DNA from: Paraburkholderia bannensis
GTDB lineage: Bacteria > Pseudomonadota > Gammaproteobacteria > Burkholderiales > Burkholderiaceae
DNA length: 61,578 nucleotides
NCBI RefSeq assembly: GCF_014200455.1
Contig: NZ_JACHBW010000030.1
Span: 1 to 61,578 of the forward strand
Direction: 5' to 3'
Position numbers and translations under genes: made by a program. The notes under the pieces were generated by a model that saw nothing but the letters and a program-made list of their open reading frames with translations, was not told the origin of the DNA and did no database searches. The stretch's first letter is position 1. Every line of letters starts with the position of its first letter. Below, piece after piece: positions 26,246 through 36,635 of the stretch.

Positions 26246-29236
26246 ATGATTCGTATTGGCCCGCTTCAGGTAAACATCGACCGTCGGGAGGTCTCACTCG
26301 ATGGCGAGCGTGTGCGCCTGGGCAGCCGGGCATTCGACATGCTCGCCGTGCTGATTGCCGCGAACGGCGGGCTGGTGTCGAAGAAGGACATGCTCAGGCA
26401 GGTCTGGCCGAATGCGGTCGTCGGGGACAATAATCTGCAAGTGCATATGTCCGCATTGCGCAAGATGCTGGGCGAAAACCGCGGACTGATACAGACAGTG
26501 TCCGGACGAGGTTACCGACTGGTGCCGAGCGCGGCGGCGGATGCCGCAGGCGAGTCCGGCTACGGCAACGAACTCGAAGACCTCACGCAACGCCGAAGCG
26601 TTCGCAACAATCTGCCGGCCCATTTTTCCGCGCTGATCGGACGCGACAAGGCGATCGACGACATCTCTATGGCGCTCGACTCGGCGCGGCAGGTGACACT
26701 CCTCGGCGCAGGCGGAATCGGCAAGACCCGCCTTGCGGTGGAAGTCGCGCGTGGGTTGCTGCCGCGCTATCCTGATGGCGTTTATCTGGTGTCGCTCGCC
26801 TCCACCTGCGACGCGAGCAGTGTCCTTGCGGCGTTCGCGGCTAGCATTGGCGTCAATCCGGCCATGGGTCCGCTCACGCTCGCGCGTGCCCGCCAGGAAG
26901 TCAGCGAGCGGCGCGTGCTGTTCGTGCTCGACAATTGCGAGCAGGTGCTCGGACCCGCGGCGGAGCTCGCCGAAACGCTCCTCGGCGTCGGCTCCGCGGT
27001 CGGCGTGCTAGCGACCAGCCGTGAGCCGCTACGCGTCGCCAACGAGCATCGCTACTGGGTCGCTTCGCTGCAGGTGCCCGGGCAGCACGATCAAAGCCAC
27101 GATGTCCTGCAATGCAGCGCTGTCGAGTTGTTCCTGTCGCGCGCCCGTGCGATCGACGCGCGCTTTTCGTTCGATGAAAGAAGCATCCAGCTGGCCGGCA
27201 TGGTGTGCCGACGCCTCGACGGCATTCCGCTCGCGATCGAACTCGCGGCGGCGCGCGCGGCGATCCTTGGTATCAAAACGCTGGCGGGTCATCTGGACGA
27301 TCGCTTCAACATGCTGACGGGGGGCAACCGCACGGCGTTGCCGCGGCATCAAACCTTGAAGGCCACGCTCGACTGGAGCCACGCGATGCTCGACGACACC
27401 GAGCGCACCACGCTACGCCGGCTCGGCATTTTCGTCAGCAGCTTCACAATGGACGCGGCGATTGCCGTTGCCGGCGATGGCGCGTTGCGTGAGCTCGACG
27501 TGATCTCGGCCATATCGGGGCTGGTGGAAAAATCGCTGGTGGCGACTCGCGTGGAGCGCGGCAGCACCACCTATCGGCTGCTGGAAACCACGCGTGCCTA
27601 CGCGATGCAAAAGCTCGAGGACGAAGGCGAGCGGCGCTTCGTCACGCTCAATCACGCGCGCTACTTCCTGAGCTTACTGGAGGGCGATGCGCTGTGCGGC
27701 GCCGAGCCCTTCAAAGCGTTATCCGACGGCTGGCATTACCGGATGCGCGAGCTACTCGACGACTTGCGCGCGGCGCTGAGTTGGGCCCTATCGTCGAAGG
27801 GTGATGAAGCGCTCGGCGAAACGCTGGCCGTGAAGGTCGTGTTTCTTCTTTATGAGCTGTCGCTCGTCGACGAGTGCTGCGCGTGGGCGCGGCGCGCGCT
27901 CGATATCATGGCGAGTACCCACCGGGACTCAGGCTCGACCCGCCATCTGCGCGTGCGCACGCAATTGCAGGTCGCACTCGCCTCGGCGCTCGTCTATGTC
28001 AACGGGCCCAATCGGGAAACGCTCGGCCTCTGGTCGGAGATTCTGGTGTCGGCGATCGCGCTGGGAGATCACGCGTTCGAAGCCTGCGCGTTGTGGGGCA
28101 TGTGGAACGCGAGTCAATCGTCCGGGGCGGCGCGCAATGCGCTCGCGTTCGCACGCCGCTTCGCGTTGCTTGCCTCCGAGCGGGGCGATGCGAGCGGCGC
28201 TATCGTGGCCTGCCAGCTGCTGGGGATCGCGTCGCATTACACCGGCGATCAGGCGCGGGCGCGTGCGTCGCTCGAACAACTGCTGCAACACAGCGAAGAT
28301 TTGCAGCATGGGCTGCCGCTCGGGCAGTCGGTCGATCAGCGCATCGTCGGTAACGCAACCCTTGCACGCGTGCTCTGGCTCCAGGGCTTGCGCGACCAGG
28401 CGCTCAAGCTCGCGGAAGACAGCCTGATCGCCGCGTGCGATCAGCAGCAGGCCATTGTCACGTGTTATGTGCTGGTGCAGGCGATGGTGCCGCTTATGCT
28501 GCTGTCGGGCAAACGGGCGCGCGCGGCCCAGGCGATCGCGTTACTGCAGGACGTGTCCGCCCGCGCCGGTTTGAGCGTGTCGCAAGCGTGCGCCCGTTGT
28601 TTCGACGAATATCTGCACTCGCTCGAAGACGTCGGGCCGCTGCGGCTGAGCGCTTTTCGTACGGCGCTGGACGATCTGGAGTCGCTTGAATTCGCCGCGC
28701 CTCGCGCCATGGTCGTCGGACAGTATGGCCTCGCTCTCGGTCTCGCGGGCAGGCGGGAAGAGGGCATCGCCACCGTCGTGCGCGCGCTGGCGCAGTGCGA
28801 CGAAACCGGCGATCACTGGTATGCGGCGGAACTCCGGCGCATCCATGGCGAACTGCTGTGCAGGCAGGCGCAGTCAGGTACGCCGCAGTCGGAAATGGTC
28901 GCGCGAGATGCAGAGGCCTGTTTCGTGGCGGCGTTGGAGGAATCGTTGGGACAAGGCTGCCGGTCACTACAGTTGCGTGCCGCGACAAGTCTCGGTCGGC
29001 TCTTGTACGCCCAGGGCCGAAGCGCGGAGGCTGCACGGCTCCTGCATTCCGCCTGCACGAGAGTCACTGAGGGTCTTGACTGGGACGACTACCAGGCCGC
29101 CACCCGTCTGCTGCAGATCACGGCTCAAGCGTGCGGGCAGAACGTCACGGCAGCGGCGATCATTCGATCCGCCGCCGAACCCGCGTCCGGCCATGTCGCG
29201 CAAGCGCTGTCAGGCAAAGGCAGCGAACGCGGCTAG
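26246..29236 (+). CDS. winged-helix STAND ATPase regulator with TPR-like tail (996 aa)
   Basis: A large transcriptional regulator. An OmpR/CadC-type winged helix is at residues about 5-95 (SRAFDMLAVLI, VSGRGYRLV). A STAND-type NTPase follows, with Walker A GAGGIGKT (Lys160), Walker B FVLDNCEQVL (Asp229), sensor-like ATSREPLR, the GxP motif RLDGIPLAIELAAARA and LTGGNRTALPRHQTL. Residues about 450-980 form a helical, TPR-like repeat region. Such proteins switch on with ATP and a ligand. It is the longest and most complete of the family members here. No ribosome site is obvious (ggat at -12). It is divergent from the TetR gene, with no clear target known. Confidence 0.88.
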   Translation: MIRIGPLQVNIDRREVSLDGERVRLGSRAFDMLAVLIAANGGLVSKKDMLRQVWPNAVVGDNNLQVHMSALRKMLGENRGLIQTVSGRGYRLVPSAAADAAGESGYGNELEDLTQRRSVRNNLPAHFSALIGRDKAIDDISMALDSARQVTLLGAGGIGKTRLAVEVARGLLPRYPDGVYLVSLASTCDASSVLAAFAASIGVNPAMGPLTLARARQEVSERRVLFVLDNCEQVLGPAAELAETLLGVGSAVGVLATSREPLRVANEHRYWVASLQVPGQHDQSHDVLQCSAVELFLSRARAIDARFSFDERSIQLAGMVCRRLDGIPLAIELAAARAAILGIKTLAGHLDDRFNMLTGGNRTALPRHQTLKATLDWSHAMLDDTERTTLRRLGIFVSSFTMDAAIAVAGDGALRELDVISAISGLVEKSLVATRVERGSTTYRLLETTRAYAMQKLEDEGERRFVTLNHARYFLSLLEGDALCGAEPFKALSDGWHYRMRELLDDLRAALSWALSSKGDEALGETLAVKVVFLLYELSLVDECCAWARRALDIMASTHRDSGSTRHLRVRTQLQVALASALVYVNGPNRETLGLWSEILVSAIALGDHAFEACALWGMWNASQSSGAARNALAFARRFALLASERGDASGAIVACQLLGIASHYTGDQARARASLEQLLQHSEDLQHGLPLGQSVDQRIVGNATLARVLWLQGLRDQALKLAEDSLIAACDQQQAIVTCYVLVQAMVPLMLLSGKRARAAQAIALLQDVSARAGLSVSQACARCFDEYLHSLEDVGPLRLSAFRTALDDLESLEFAAPRAMVVGQYGLALGLAGRREEGIATVVRALAQCDETGDHWYAAELRRIHGELLCRQAQSGTPQSEMVARDAEACFVAALEESLGQGCRSLQLRAATSLGRLLYAQGRSAEAARLLHSACTRVTEGLDWDDYQAATRLLQITAQACGQNVTAAAIIRSAAEPASGHVAQALSGKGSERG

Positions 29237-29257
29237 GTGGGCTTACCCGTGCAACAT

Positions 29258-29500
29258 TCACTGTCGCGCGACTTTGTCGATCAGAACGGGGCGGTCCAGC
29301 TGGTCGACCCACCAGTGCAACGCTTCGCCGGTCTCATCGCCGCGCCATGCGGGATAGAAATGCGTGACGTCGCGCATACCGAGTACTTCCTGTGGCACCA
29401 GTTCACCTTTGCTCAACGGTCCGCTGACCAGACATTCGGGAATCGTGCCGGCAGCGAGTCCCCGGACTGGCGGCGAACTTCGCTTCGAGCGTGGGGACTG
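29258..29500 (-). pseudogene. LysR-regulator C-terminal fragment
   Basis: The minus strand reads GLAAGTIPECLVSGPLSKGELV, then HFYPAWRGDETGEALHWWVD and a TGA at 29258-29260. The first block is the typical end of a LysR substrate-binding domain (GLGI..P..L...L..G.LV). No DNA-binding domain follows upstream, so only about 75-80 codons survive. It is convergent with the large STAND gene and probably is what remains of a regulator once divergent from poxB. Confidence 0.7.
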
Positions 29501-29741
29501 TCATGACTTTCGCAACGGCGGCGCGCCAACCGTGCGTTCAACGACCCGCCCCGTACGTCATTAAGTTGTTTTCAGGTGTATTTCAGGACATTTTGCCTTG
29601 CACTGGGCTAGCTTTAGATGATTGGCAGAGAAGAGCAGCGCCACGCCGCTCTCCCGCGACAGTTTCTTTCGGGCTGCGCGGGTGCAGCCCCGATTTTTCC
29701 GCGCCCGGTCAATCTTCATCTACAGTGAAAAGGAGTCAAGC

Positions 29742-31463
29742 ATGGCCAGCAATACCATTGCCGATTACCTCGCAGGAACGCTCGCCGCAGCGGGTGTCGA
29801 ACGGATCTGGGGTGTGACGGGCGACAGCCTGAACGGGCTCGCGTACAGCCTGAACCAGATCGGCTCGATCCGCTGGATGCACACCCGTCACGAAGAAGCG
29901 GCCGCCTTCGCGGCCGGCGCGGACGCGGCGACGAGCGGGAGACTCGCCGTATGCGCCGGTAGTTGCGGTCCGGGCAACCTGCATCTGATCAACGGTCTCT
30001 TCGATTGCCATCGCAATCATCAGCCGGTGCTGGCTATCGCCGCGCACATTCCGTCGACCGAAATCGGACTGGGGTACTTTCAGGAAACGCATCCGCAGGA
30101 GCTCTTCAAGGAGTGTAGCCACTACGTCGAGGTGGTGTCTTCCGCTGAGCAGTTTCCGCGCGTGCTGGCGCGCGCGATGCGCACGGCAATCGAGGAGCGG
30201 GGCGTTGCCGTGATCGTGTTGCCTGGCGACGTGGCCTTGAGCGAAGGGCCTAAGGAAGCGCCTTCCTGGACGGAAAGCGCGCCACCGAGAATCCTGCCCG
30301 CCGAAGCGGATCTCGATCGTCTGGCGGCGCAGCTGAACGCGTCCGATGCGGTCACGATCATGTGCGGCAGCGGCACGCAAGGCGCGCACGATGAGGTGGT
30401 CGCGCTCGCCGACATGCTTGGCGCGCCGGTAGTCCACGCGTTGCGGGGCAAGCAGTTCGTCGAGTACGACAATCCGTACGACGTGGGTATGACGGGACTG
30501 ATCGGTTTCAGTTCGGGCTATCACGCGATGATGTCGTGCGACACGCTGCTGCTGCTCGGCTGCGATTTTCCCTATCGGCCGTTCTATCCGGCAGACGCGA
30601 AGATCATCCAGATCGACTGGAAAGGCTCGCAACTCGGCCACCGTGCGCCACTCTCGCTCGGGCTCGTCGGTACGGTGAAGGAAACCATCACGGCAACGCT
30701 GCCCAAGCTGCAGCGCAAAGCGGACCGTGGTTTCATCGACAACGCCCGCAAGCACTATGTGTCGGCTCGCAAAGGTCTGGACGATCTCGCCACGCCGTCC
30801 GGTCCGGGGCGCCCGATCCACCCACAGTATCTGGCGAAGATGATCGACGAAGCCGCGAGCGACGACGCGATCTTTACCGCCGATGTCGGCACCCCAACCG
30901 TCTGGGCTGCACGTTATCTGACCATGAACGGCAAGCGCCAACTGCACGGCTCGTTCAATCACGGCTCAATGGCCAACGCGATGCCGCAGGCGCTCGGCGC
31001 ACAAGGCGCGCATCCGGGACGGCAGGTCGTGTCGCTGTCGGGCGACGGCGGCCTGTCGATGCTGCTCGGCGATCTGCTCACCGCGCGGCAACTCGACTTG
31101 CCGATCAAAGTCGTGGTTTTCAACAACAGCCTGCTTGGCTTCGTCTCGATGGAGTTGAAAGCGGGCGGTTACCTCGATACCAACGTCGACCTCGCTAAAA
31201 CCGACTTCGCGGCAATCGCGAAGGGGGCGGGCATTTTCAGCATTCGTGTCGAAGAGTCGGAGGACGTCGCGGCCGCGCTGAAACAGGCGTTCGACCATCC
31301 GGGCCCGGCGCTCGTGGACGTCGTCACGTCGAAGCACGAACTCTCCATGCCGCCGACAATCGAACTCGCCCAGGCGAAGGGCTTTAGCCTCTACATGATG
31401 CGTGCGATCCTCAACGGACGCGGCGACGAGATCGTCGAACTGGCGCGCACGAATTTGCGCTAG
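29742..31463 (+). CDS. poxB: pyruvate dehydrogenase (quinone), PoxB
   Basis: A 573-aa thiamine-diphosphate and FAD enzyme that oxidises pyruvate to acetate and CO2 and passes electrons to ubiquinone at the membrane. The conserved Glu is in RHEEAAAFAAGAD (about 50), with the ThDP motif GDGG (434-437) to FNN (460-462). The C-terminus (KGFSLYMMRAILNGRGDEI) resembles the membrane-binding tail. Start ATG 29742 is set by aaaaggag 7 bases upstream; upstream codons do not match the family. PoxB typically works under stress or in stationary phase. Its quinol product could feed the bd-type oxidase at 43-46 kb. Confidence 0.95.
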   Translation: MASNTIADYLAGTLAAAGVERIWGVTGDSLNGLAYSLNQIGSIRWMHTRHEEAAAFAAGADAATSGRLAVCAGSCGPGNLHLINGLFDCHRNHQPVLAIAAHIPSTEIGLGYFQETHPQELFKECSHYVEVVSSAEQFPRVLARAMRTAIEERGVAVIVLPGDVALSEGPKEAPSWTESAPPRILPAEADLDRLAAQLNASDAVTIMCGSGTQGAHDEVVALADMLGAPVVHALRGKQFVEYDNPYDVGMTGLIGFSSGYHAMMSCDTLLLLGCDFPYRPFYPADAKIIQIDWKGSQLGHRAPLSLGLVGTVKETITATLPKLQRKADRGFIDNARKHYVSARKGLDDLATPSGPGRPIHPQYLAKMIDEAASDDAIFTADVGTPTVWAARYLTMNGKRQLHGSFNHGSMANAMPQALGAQGAHPGRQVVSLSGDGGLSMLLGDLLTARQLDLPIKVVVFNNSLLGFVSMELKAGGYLDTNVDLAKTDFAAIAKGAGIFSIRVEESEDVAAALKQAFDHPGPALVDVVTSKHELSMPPTIELAQAKGFSLYMMRAILNGRGDEIVELARTNLR

Positions 31464-31490
31464 CCGCACGAGGAAGGTGGTCAAGTATAA

Positions 31491-31514
31491 CGGCGCCCGG
31501 GATCCCGGGCGCCG
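31491..31514. terminator. perfect 24-bp palindrome after poxB
   Basis: A fully self-complementary GC-rich repeat (arms CGGCGCCCGGGA) lies 28 bases after the poxB stop and is followed by a pyrimidine-rich but not T-run stretch. Probably a transcription terminator hairpin. Confidence 0.55.
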
Positions 31515-31618
31515 CTTCAACTGGCATTTGTTCACTTCTCGCGCATCTGCCACGTTTTGCGCAGTTCGCCACGCGCCATATGAACCGTATGCATTTCATC
31601 CAGCCTATGTGAAAAAAC

Positions 31619-31632
31619 GTGCGATTTCGCAA
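31619..31632 (+). promoter_or_regulatory. GTGCGAAT-like element, site 8 (FUSC efflux operon)
   Basis: GTGCGATTTCGCAA, one mismatch to the octamer (A to T at position 7), points to the FUSC gene 128 bases downstream. Confidence 0.35.
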
Positions 31633-31746
31633 ATGCGCCGGTCGCGCCTGTCACAGACTACGCCCTATCAACACAGCGGCGTTCGCATGGCTCGATGCCC
31701 TGCGGCCCGAGCCACAATTGAAACTTGAGCGATTGACGAGAGCCTT

Positions 31747-33923
31747 ATGGACCTGCAGCCGGATGCCAGCAGCACGGACCTGCCTCGATGGCGGGAGGAG
31801 CTGAAGACCTACTGGAAGGACGACGGTCCGCGCTTCCTGCATATCGCCAAGGTTGCTATTGCGATGACGATGGCGATGGGCATCTGCATGCGCCTCGAAC
31901 TGCGCACGCCCGGCACCGCGATGGTGTCGTGCGTCATCGTGATGATGCATCAGCAAAGCGGCATGGTGATCGCGCGTGGTTTCTATCGCGGCCTGGGCAT
32001 GGTGTGCGGCAGCTTCGCGGGCCTCCTGCTCATTGCGTTCTTTCCGCAGCAGCCGCTGCTGTTCCTCACCGTGCTGGCCGCATGGATCGGTGTGTGTGTA
32101 TTCGGTGCTTCGTACTACCGCAATTTCCAGTCGTACGGCTTTGTGCTGACCGGATACGGCACCGCGATCACGGCGGTTCCGGCCTGGTCCAATCCCTATG
32201 GTGTGTTCGACAACGTCGTGTTCACCGTCAGCGAAGTGGTGATCGGCGTGGCCTGCGCCAGCGTGATCAGCGCGGTGGTGTTTCCGCGTTCGGTTGTGCC
32301 CGAACTGTACGCATCGAGCCGCAGGAATTTCACGGACCTCCTGAGCGCGATGCACACCCTGCTCGACCGCGCGTCGACGGCTGCCGGATTCGACAAGTTT
32401 CTCGCGCTGATCCGCGAGCGCGCCGGGGTGGAAAGTCTGCGCAGCGGCGCAGTATTCGAGGATCCCTCGGTCCGTCTGCATAACCATATTTATCTCGACC
32501 TCGACCGCAGCTTTCTCGACACCGTCGCGTGGATTCATGCGCTGCATCAGTTGCGGGTGCGGGTCGTCGCCGAAGCCGATCCGCGCGCGCTCGCGGCTGT
32601 CGAGGAGCTAATCGGCGGCCTGCTTGCGATCGTGCCGAACGAGGCGCAGCCGGAGCTGATCACGCTGGAACAGGTCGAGACCTTGTTGGGCCGACTCGAC
32701 GCTTTCGAGCAGGCCTTGCCCGCCTGTCTGGGCCGGCTGCTGCAGTCGCTCGTGGACTTGTCGCCGCATCAGCGCCAGTTCGTGGCGACCACGGGCTCGG
32801 CGTTGTTCTTTTCGATCGACGATCTGCGCGTGATGTGCAGAAGTTATGTCGACGTGCGCAGGGTCGGACCGCTACCGTGGTCGCAGTCGGTGATTCAGGC
32901 GATCGGCCGCATCGGCAGAACCCGCGCCACGGCGAACCGCACGGCGGCGATGATTGCCGGCGCGCGTGCGGCCGTGGCTGTACTCGTGGTCGGCGCGGCC
33001 TGGATTGCGTCAGGGTGGGTCGGCGGCGCGACCGCTATCGTCGCGGTGGCGATCACGAGTGCGCTGTTCGCGCTCGCGCCCAATCCCACGGTCGCGAGCT
33101 GGCAGATATTCGCGGTTGCCTGGGCGGCTGGCTTACCGGCTTCGCGTTCAACTTCTTTGTGCTGCCGCGGGTCGATACCTTCGCGTTGCTGGCCACGTCG
33201 CTGTCGATTGTCGTGATGGTGGGCAGCTATCTGAATGCGTTTGCGAAGACGGCCATACTCGGCCTCGGCTTCAGCCTCTACTTCTGTTTCATCGTCGCCA
33301 TAACCAACCCGACCGTCTACAACCCGAGCGCTTACCTCGATACCGGCTTTGCGTTGCTGTGCGGAATCGCGGTGGCTGCGGTAGCGTTTTCGGTTCTTAT
33401 GCCGCGCGCAGGCGACTGGATCTCCGCGCAGTACATGAAGCAGATTCGCGGTTTGATTGCACACGGCGCTCGGGAGGGCGATCTCGACGATCTGCTTTAC
33501 ACGTTCGAACTGAGCCTGCGCGATTTCATCCTGATGATCGCGTCGGCACCGGTCGATGCGCGCGTGGACCGCGATCATCTGATCGGCTGGGCGTTCGCGG
33601 CGCTGGAGATCGGCCGCTCGATGATCCAGGTGCGCCTCGACACCGAACGGCTCGGCAACGCCTTGCCGACCGGCTGGGCCGCGGAACAGGATGCCTGGCT
33701 AGCCGCGCTTGCCGAAGTCTTCGAAGCTGTCACGCCGCAGGCCGCCGAAGGCGCGTTGATGGCGACACGACGGGCGCTGGACAGGCTGCCGCTCGGACCG
33801 AACATCGCCGTCGACGCAGAGACGCTGACGCGTTATCGGATGCGTGCCCTGCTGCATTTCACCGAGTTGACGCTGCGCGACGACACTTTTGCCTTGTGGC
33901 AAACCAGACAGGTGCAGGCATGA
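31747..33923 (+). pseudogene. FUSC-family efflux permease, frameshifted
   Basis: Aromatic-acid/YccS-type exporter (AaeB relative) read in two frames. The first frame (489 aa, to 33216) has the N-terminal membrane block (about residues 30-180), a long cytoplasmic part and the start of the second membrane block. At about 33120 one base is missing: restoring one T in the run near gcctgggcgg would give AVALGGWLTGFAFNFF and join to a second frame (to 33923, ending with RQVQA). The rebuilt protein would be about 725 aa. As written, the protein is truncated by 236 residues, probably inactive. Either a true mutation or a sequencing error. The following genes remain intact and overlap its end. Confidence 0.85.
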
Positions 33924-35431
33924 AACCGCCCCGCATGGCTTTGCGTTTGCGCTTAAGCCCAGCCTGCCGGCCGATAGCGGCCGCGCTCGCCGGTACGTTG
34001 CTGCTGAGCGCCTGTATCACGAGCGGGGGCATCCACACGCAGGAGTCGATGGTCGATCTCGCGACGCTCGATCCCGGGGCCGCGCTGCGCGCGACGCAAG
34101 CCGACGCAAAGTGGCCGACGGACGACTGGTGGCGGCAATGGAGCGACCCGCAGCTCGACAAGCTGGTGCAGGACGCCACTGACGGCAACCCAGGCTTGCG
34201 CGCGGTCGAGGCGCGGATCGAGGCGGCACGTTTTCAGGCGCAGATTGCCGGCGCGGACGAGTTCCCGCAACTCAATGCGAGCGGCAGTTTCGAGCGCAGG
34301 CGTTACGCGCGCTACAACACCCCGGCGCCTCCGGGAGGCACGACGGTATGGAGCAACAGTATCCAGGCGGACCTGTCCTATGATCTCGATCTGTGGGGCA
34401 AATCGCGCGCGATTCGCGAAGGCGCGCTGGATAATTTGCATGCGACGGCCGCGGACGCGCGCTTTGCGGAAGTCGAATTGCAGACCGCCATGGTGCGCAC
34501 CTACGTCCAGCTGGCGCTCCAATATTCTCTGCTCGACGTCTATAACGCGGTGCAGCACGAACAGCAGCGCACCCTCGACATCGCAACACGCCGCTGGCAT
34601 GCGGGCGTCGGTAGCGGTCTCGAGGTTAGCCAGGCGCAGACCCAGCTCGCGATAAGCACGACGCGGGTGCAGCAGGCGCAGCAACAGCTTGCGCTTTCGC
34701 GCATCGCAATCGCCGGGCTGGCGGGCAAGGGCCCCGGCTACGGCGATTCGCTGCGTCGCCCGAGCCTCGCGCTTAGCGTGCCGGTGGCCTTGCCGGCCTC
34801 GCTGCCGGCTGAACTGATCGGCCATCGTGCGGATGTGGTTGCGAACCGCTGGCGCGTGCTTGAAGCCGATGAGGGCATCGCTGCGGCACACGCGGATTTC
34901 TATCCGGACATCAACCTGCTGGCCACCGCGTCGCTAGGGTCGGCTGCCACCTTCGGCGGCTTCTTCAACTTCATCAATAGCGACGGCGTGGGCCACGGCG
35001 TCGGCGCGGCGATTTCACTGCCGATCCTGGACGGCGGTCGGCGGCGCGGCAACTACGGTGTGGCTGTGACATCCCGCGATGCCGCAGTGGATCAGTACAA
35101 CCAGAGCGTCGTGAATGCGATGCGGGCCGTCGCGGAACAGGTCGTTTCGCTGCGTGCGCTCGACCAGCAGCAGGCATCGGTTGAAAACACACTCAATTCG
35201 GCGCGCAAATCGTTCCAGCTCGCCGACACCGGTTATCGCAGCGGCATTACCGAATTTCTCAACGTGCTGGCGGCGCAGAACGAAGAGTTGCACCAGGAGG
35301 AAAGCCTTGCGTCGATCCAGGCGAGACGGCTTGATGCATGGGCGCTCCTGATGAAGGAGCTGGGCGGCGGTTTCGCGGCGACGCAGTCTGACCGTGTTCT
35401 GGAAGGAGTGGCTAATGCCGGGCCAAATTGA
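33920..35431 (+). CDS. outer-membrane efflux lipoprotein (NodT family)
   Basis: A 503-aa outer-membrane duct. A lipoprotein signal ends with LLLSAC (Cys about 32). The two efflux-protein repeats are visible (SYDLDLWGKSRAIREGA in the first; FYPDINLLATASLG and ISLPILDGGRRRGNYG in the second). The true start is ATG 33920, which overlaps the FUSC stop by 4 bases (ATGA). It is the second gene of the FUSC-NodT-DUF1656-HlyD operon and completes the tripartite exit route. It is distantly related to the RND outer-membrane gene at 10.5 kb. Confidence 0.92.
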   Translation: MKPPRMALRLRLSPACRPIAAALAGTLLLSACITSGGIHTQESMVDLATLDPGAALRATQADAKWPTDDWWRQWSDPQLDKLVQDATDGNPGLRAVEARIEAARFQAQIAGADEFPQLNASGSFERRRYARYNTPAPPGGTTVWSNSIQADLSYDLDLWGKSRAIREGALDNLHATAADARFAEVELQTAMVRTYVQLALQYSLLDVYNAVQHEQQRTLDIATRRWHAGVGSGLEVSQAQTQLAISTTRVQQAQQQLALSRIAIAGLAGKGPGYGDSLRRPSLALSVPVALPASLPAELIGHRADVVANRWRVLEADEGIAAAHADFYPDINLLATASLGSAATFGGFFNFINSDGVGHGVGAAISLPILDGGRRRGNYGVAVTSRDAAVDQYNQSVVNAMRAVAEQVVSLRALDQQQASVENTLNSARKSFQLADTGYRSGITEFLNVLAAQNEELHQEESLASIQARRLDAWALLMKELGGGFAATQSDRVLEGVANAGPN

Positions 35432-35615
35432 CCTGTTTTCGCTGCTCGTACCCGGCCTGCTGCCGATCCTCGCAGGCTGTGTGCTGCTGTTCGTTCTCCT
35501 CGATCTGGTATTGGCGAGGCTCGGCTTCTATCGCTATACGTGGCATCCGAGCCTGTTCCGGGTCGCCTTGTTTGCGGCACTGTTCAGCGGCGCGTCGCTG
35601 CTGCTGTGGCAATGA
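35415..35615 (+). CDS. DUF1656 small membrane protein
   Basis: A 66-aa protein with two membrane helices (LVPGLLPILAGCVLLFVLLD and LFRVALFAALFSGASLLL). Small DUF1656 (AaeX-like) proteins accompany FUSC/AaeA-type exporters; their role is unclear. The start ATG 35415 follows ggaaggag with a 6-base gap and overlaps the end of the NodT gene by 17 bases. Confidence 0.9.
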   Translation: MPGQIDLFSLLVPGLLPILAGCVLLFVLLDLVLARLGFYRYTWHPSLFRVALFAALFSGASLLLWQ

Positions 35616-35675
35616 TGAACGCTGAACGATACCCGCTCCCATGAACCCCCTGACAGCTCACGCCCGATTACCAAG

Positions 35676-36635
35676 ATGAAAACCCAATCCATCCTGCGCG
35701 CAGTTTTTACGCTCACGCTTCTGGTGGTGGCGATCGCGCTGGTCCGCATGCTGTGGCTCGACTACATGTTCTCGCCCTGGACGCGTGACGGCCGGGTCCG
35801 CGCGGAGGTCGTCCAGGTCTCCACCGACGTGTCCGGGCTGGTCAGCGAAGTGCATGTGAAGGACAACCAGCAGGTGCACAAAGGCGACATCCTGTTCGTC
35901 CTCGATCCGGCTCGCTTTCATTTTGCGGTCGCGCAAGCCGACGCGGATCTTCAGCGAGCCCAGGCACAGATGGCGCAGGCGAAAGCGCGTATGGCGGCCA
36001 GCGAATCCGGTTTCGCGATGAAGCGGGCCCAGGCGGCGCGGCGTGCCACCCTGGCCGGCGATGTGATCTCGGATGAGACCCGGCTGGATTCGGCTTCGCT
36101 CGCCAAACAATCCGCGGCGGACTATGCCGCCGACGTCGCCGCCTATAGCGCGGCGGAAGCCGCGGTCAAGGCCGCCGTGGTGGAGCAGCAGACGGCGGAG
36201 TTGAACCTGGCGCGCAGCGTGGTGCACGCGCCGTCTGACGGTTTCATCACCAATCTGAATCTGTATCCCGGCGATTTCGTGACCGCCGGCACGGCGCGTA
36301 TGGCGCTGATCGACTCGCGCTCGTTCTGGGTCTACGGCTATTTCGAAGAGACGAAGCTGCCGCAGGTGCAAGTCGGCGATCATGCGGTGGTACGGCTGAT
36401 GTCTGGCGGCAAGGAAATTCAGGGACACGTCGACAGCGTGGCGAGCGGCATTGCCGATCGCGACAATCCGACCAGCGGTGGCGATCTGCTGGCGGACGTC
36501 AATCCGATTTTCACCTGGGTGCGGCTCGCCCAACGCGTGCCGGTGCGGATCCACCTCGATCAGATTCCCGCAGGCGTCAAGCTCGCGATGGGCATGACCT
36601 GTACGGTCACGCTGCGGCCGCACGCCGGCCATTGA
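35676..36635 (+). CDS. HlyD-family membrane fusion protein (AaeA-like)
   Basis: A 319-aa adaptor, last gene of the operon. It has one N-terminal membrane helix (residues 7-28), lipoyl halves (VSTDVSGLVSEVHVKDNQQV and VVHAPSDGFITNLNLYPGDFV) around an Ala/Gln-rich coiled-coil hairpin, and a beta-barrel domain. It links the FUSC permease to the NodT duct in aromatic-carboxylate-type export. It has 60 bases of spacing from DUF1656. If the FUSC gene is truly broken, this adaptor lacks its main partner unless another permease substitutes. Confidence 0.9.
   Translation: MKTQSILRAVFTLTLLVVAIALVRMLWLDYMFSPWTRDGRVRAEVVQVSTDVSGLVSEVHVKDNQQVHKGDILFVLDPARFHFAVAQADADLQRAQAQMAQAKARMAASESGFAMKRAQAARRATLAGDVISDETRLDSASLAKQSAADYAADVAAYSAAEAAVKAAVVEQQTAELNLARSVVHAPSDGFITNLNLYPGDFVTAGTARMALIDSRSFWVYGYFEETKLPQVQVGDHAVVRLMSGGKEIQGHVDSVASGIADRDNPTSGGDLLADVNPIFTWVRLAQRVPVRIHLDQIPAGVKLAMGMTCTVTLRPHAGH

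Noticed and set aside
29530..29545. GTGCGTTC-like match upstream of poxB
   Set aside because: Two mismatches in the octamer; too weak to list with the eight sites.
29736..30962. 408-codon minus-strand open frame
   Set aside because: Antisense shadow of poxB; the poxB frame has clear ThDP motifs, this one none.
31747..33923. Programmed ribosomal frameshift in the FUSC gene
   Set aside because: No slippery heptamer or clear downstream structure is visible at the shift; a one-base deletion is the simpler explanation.
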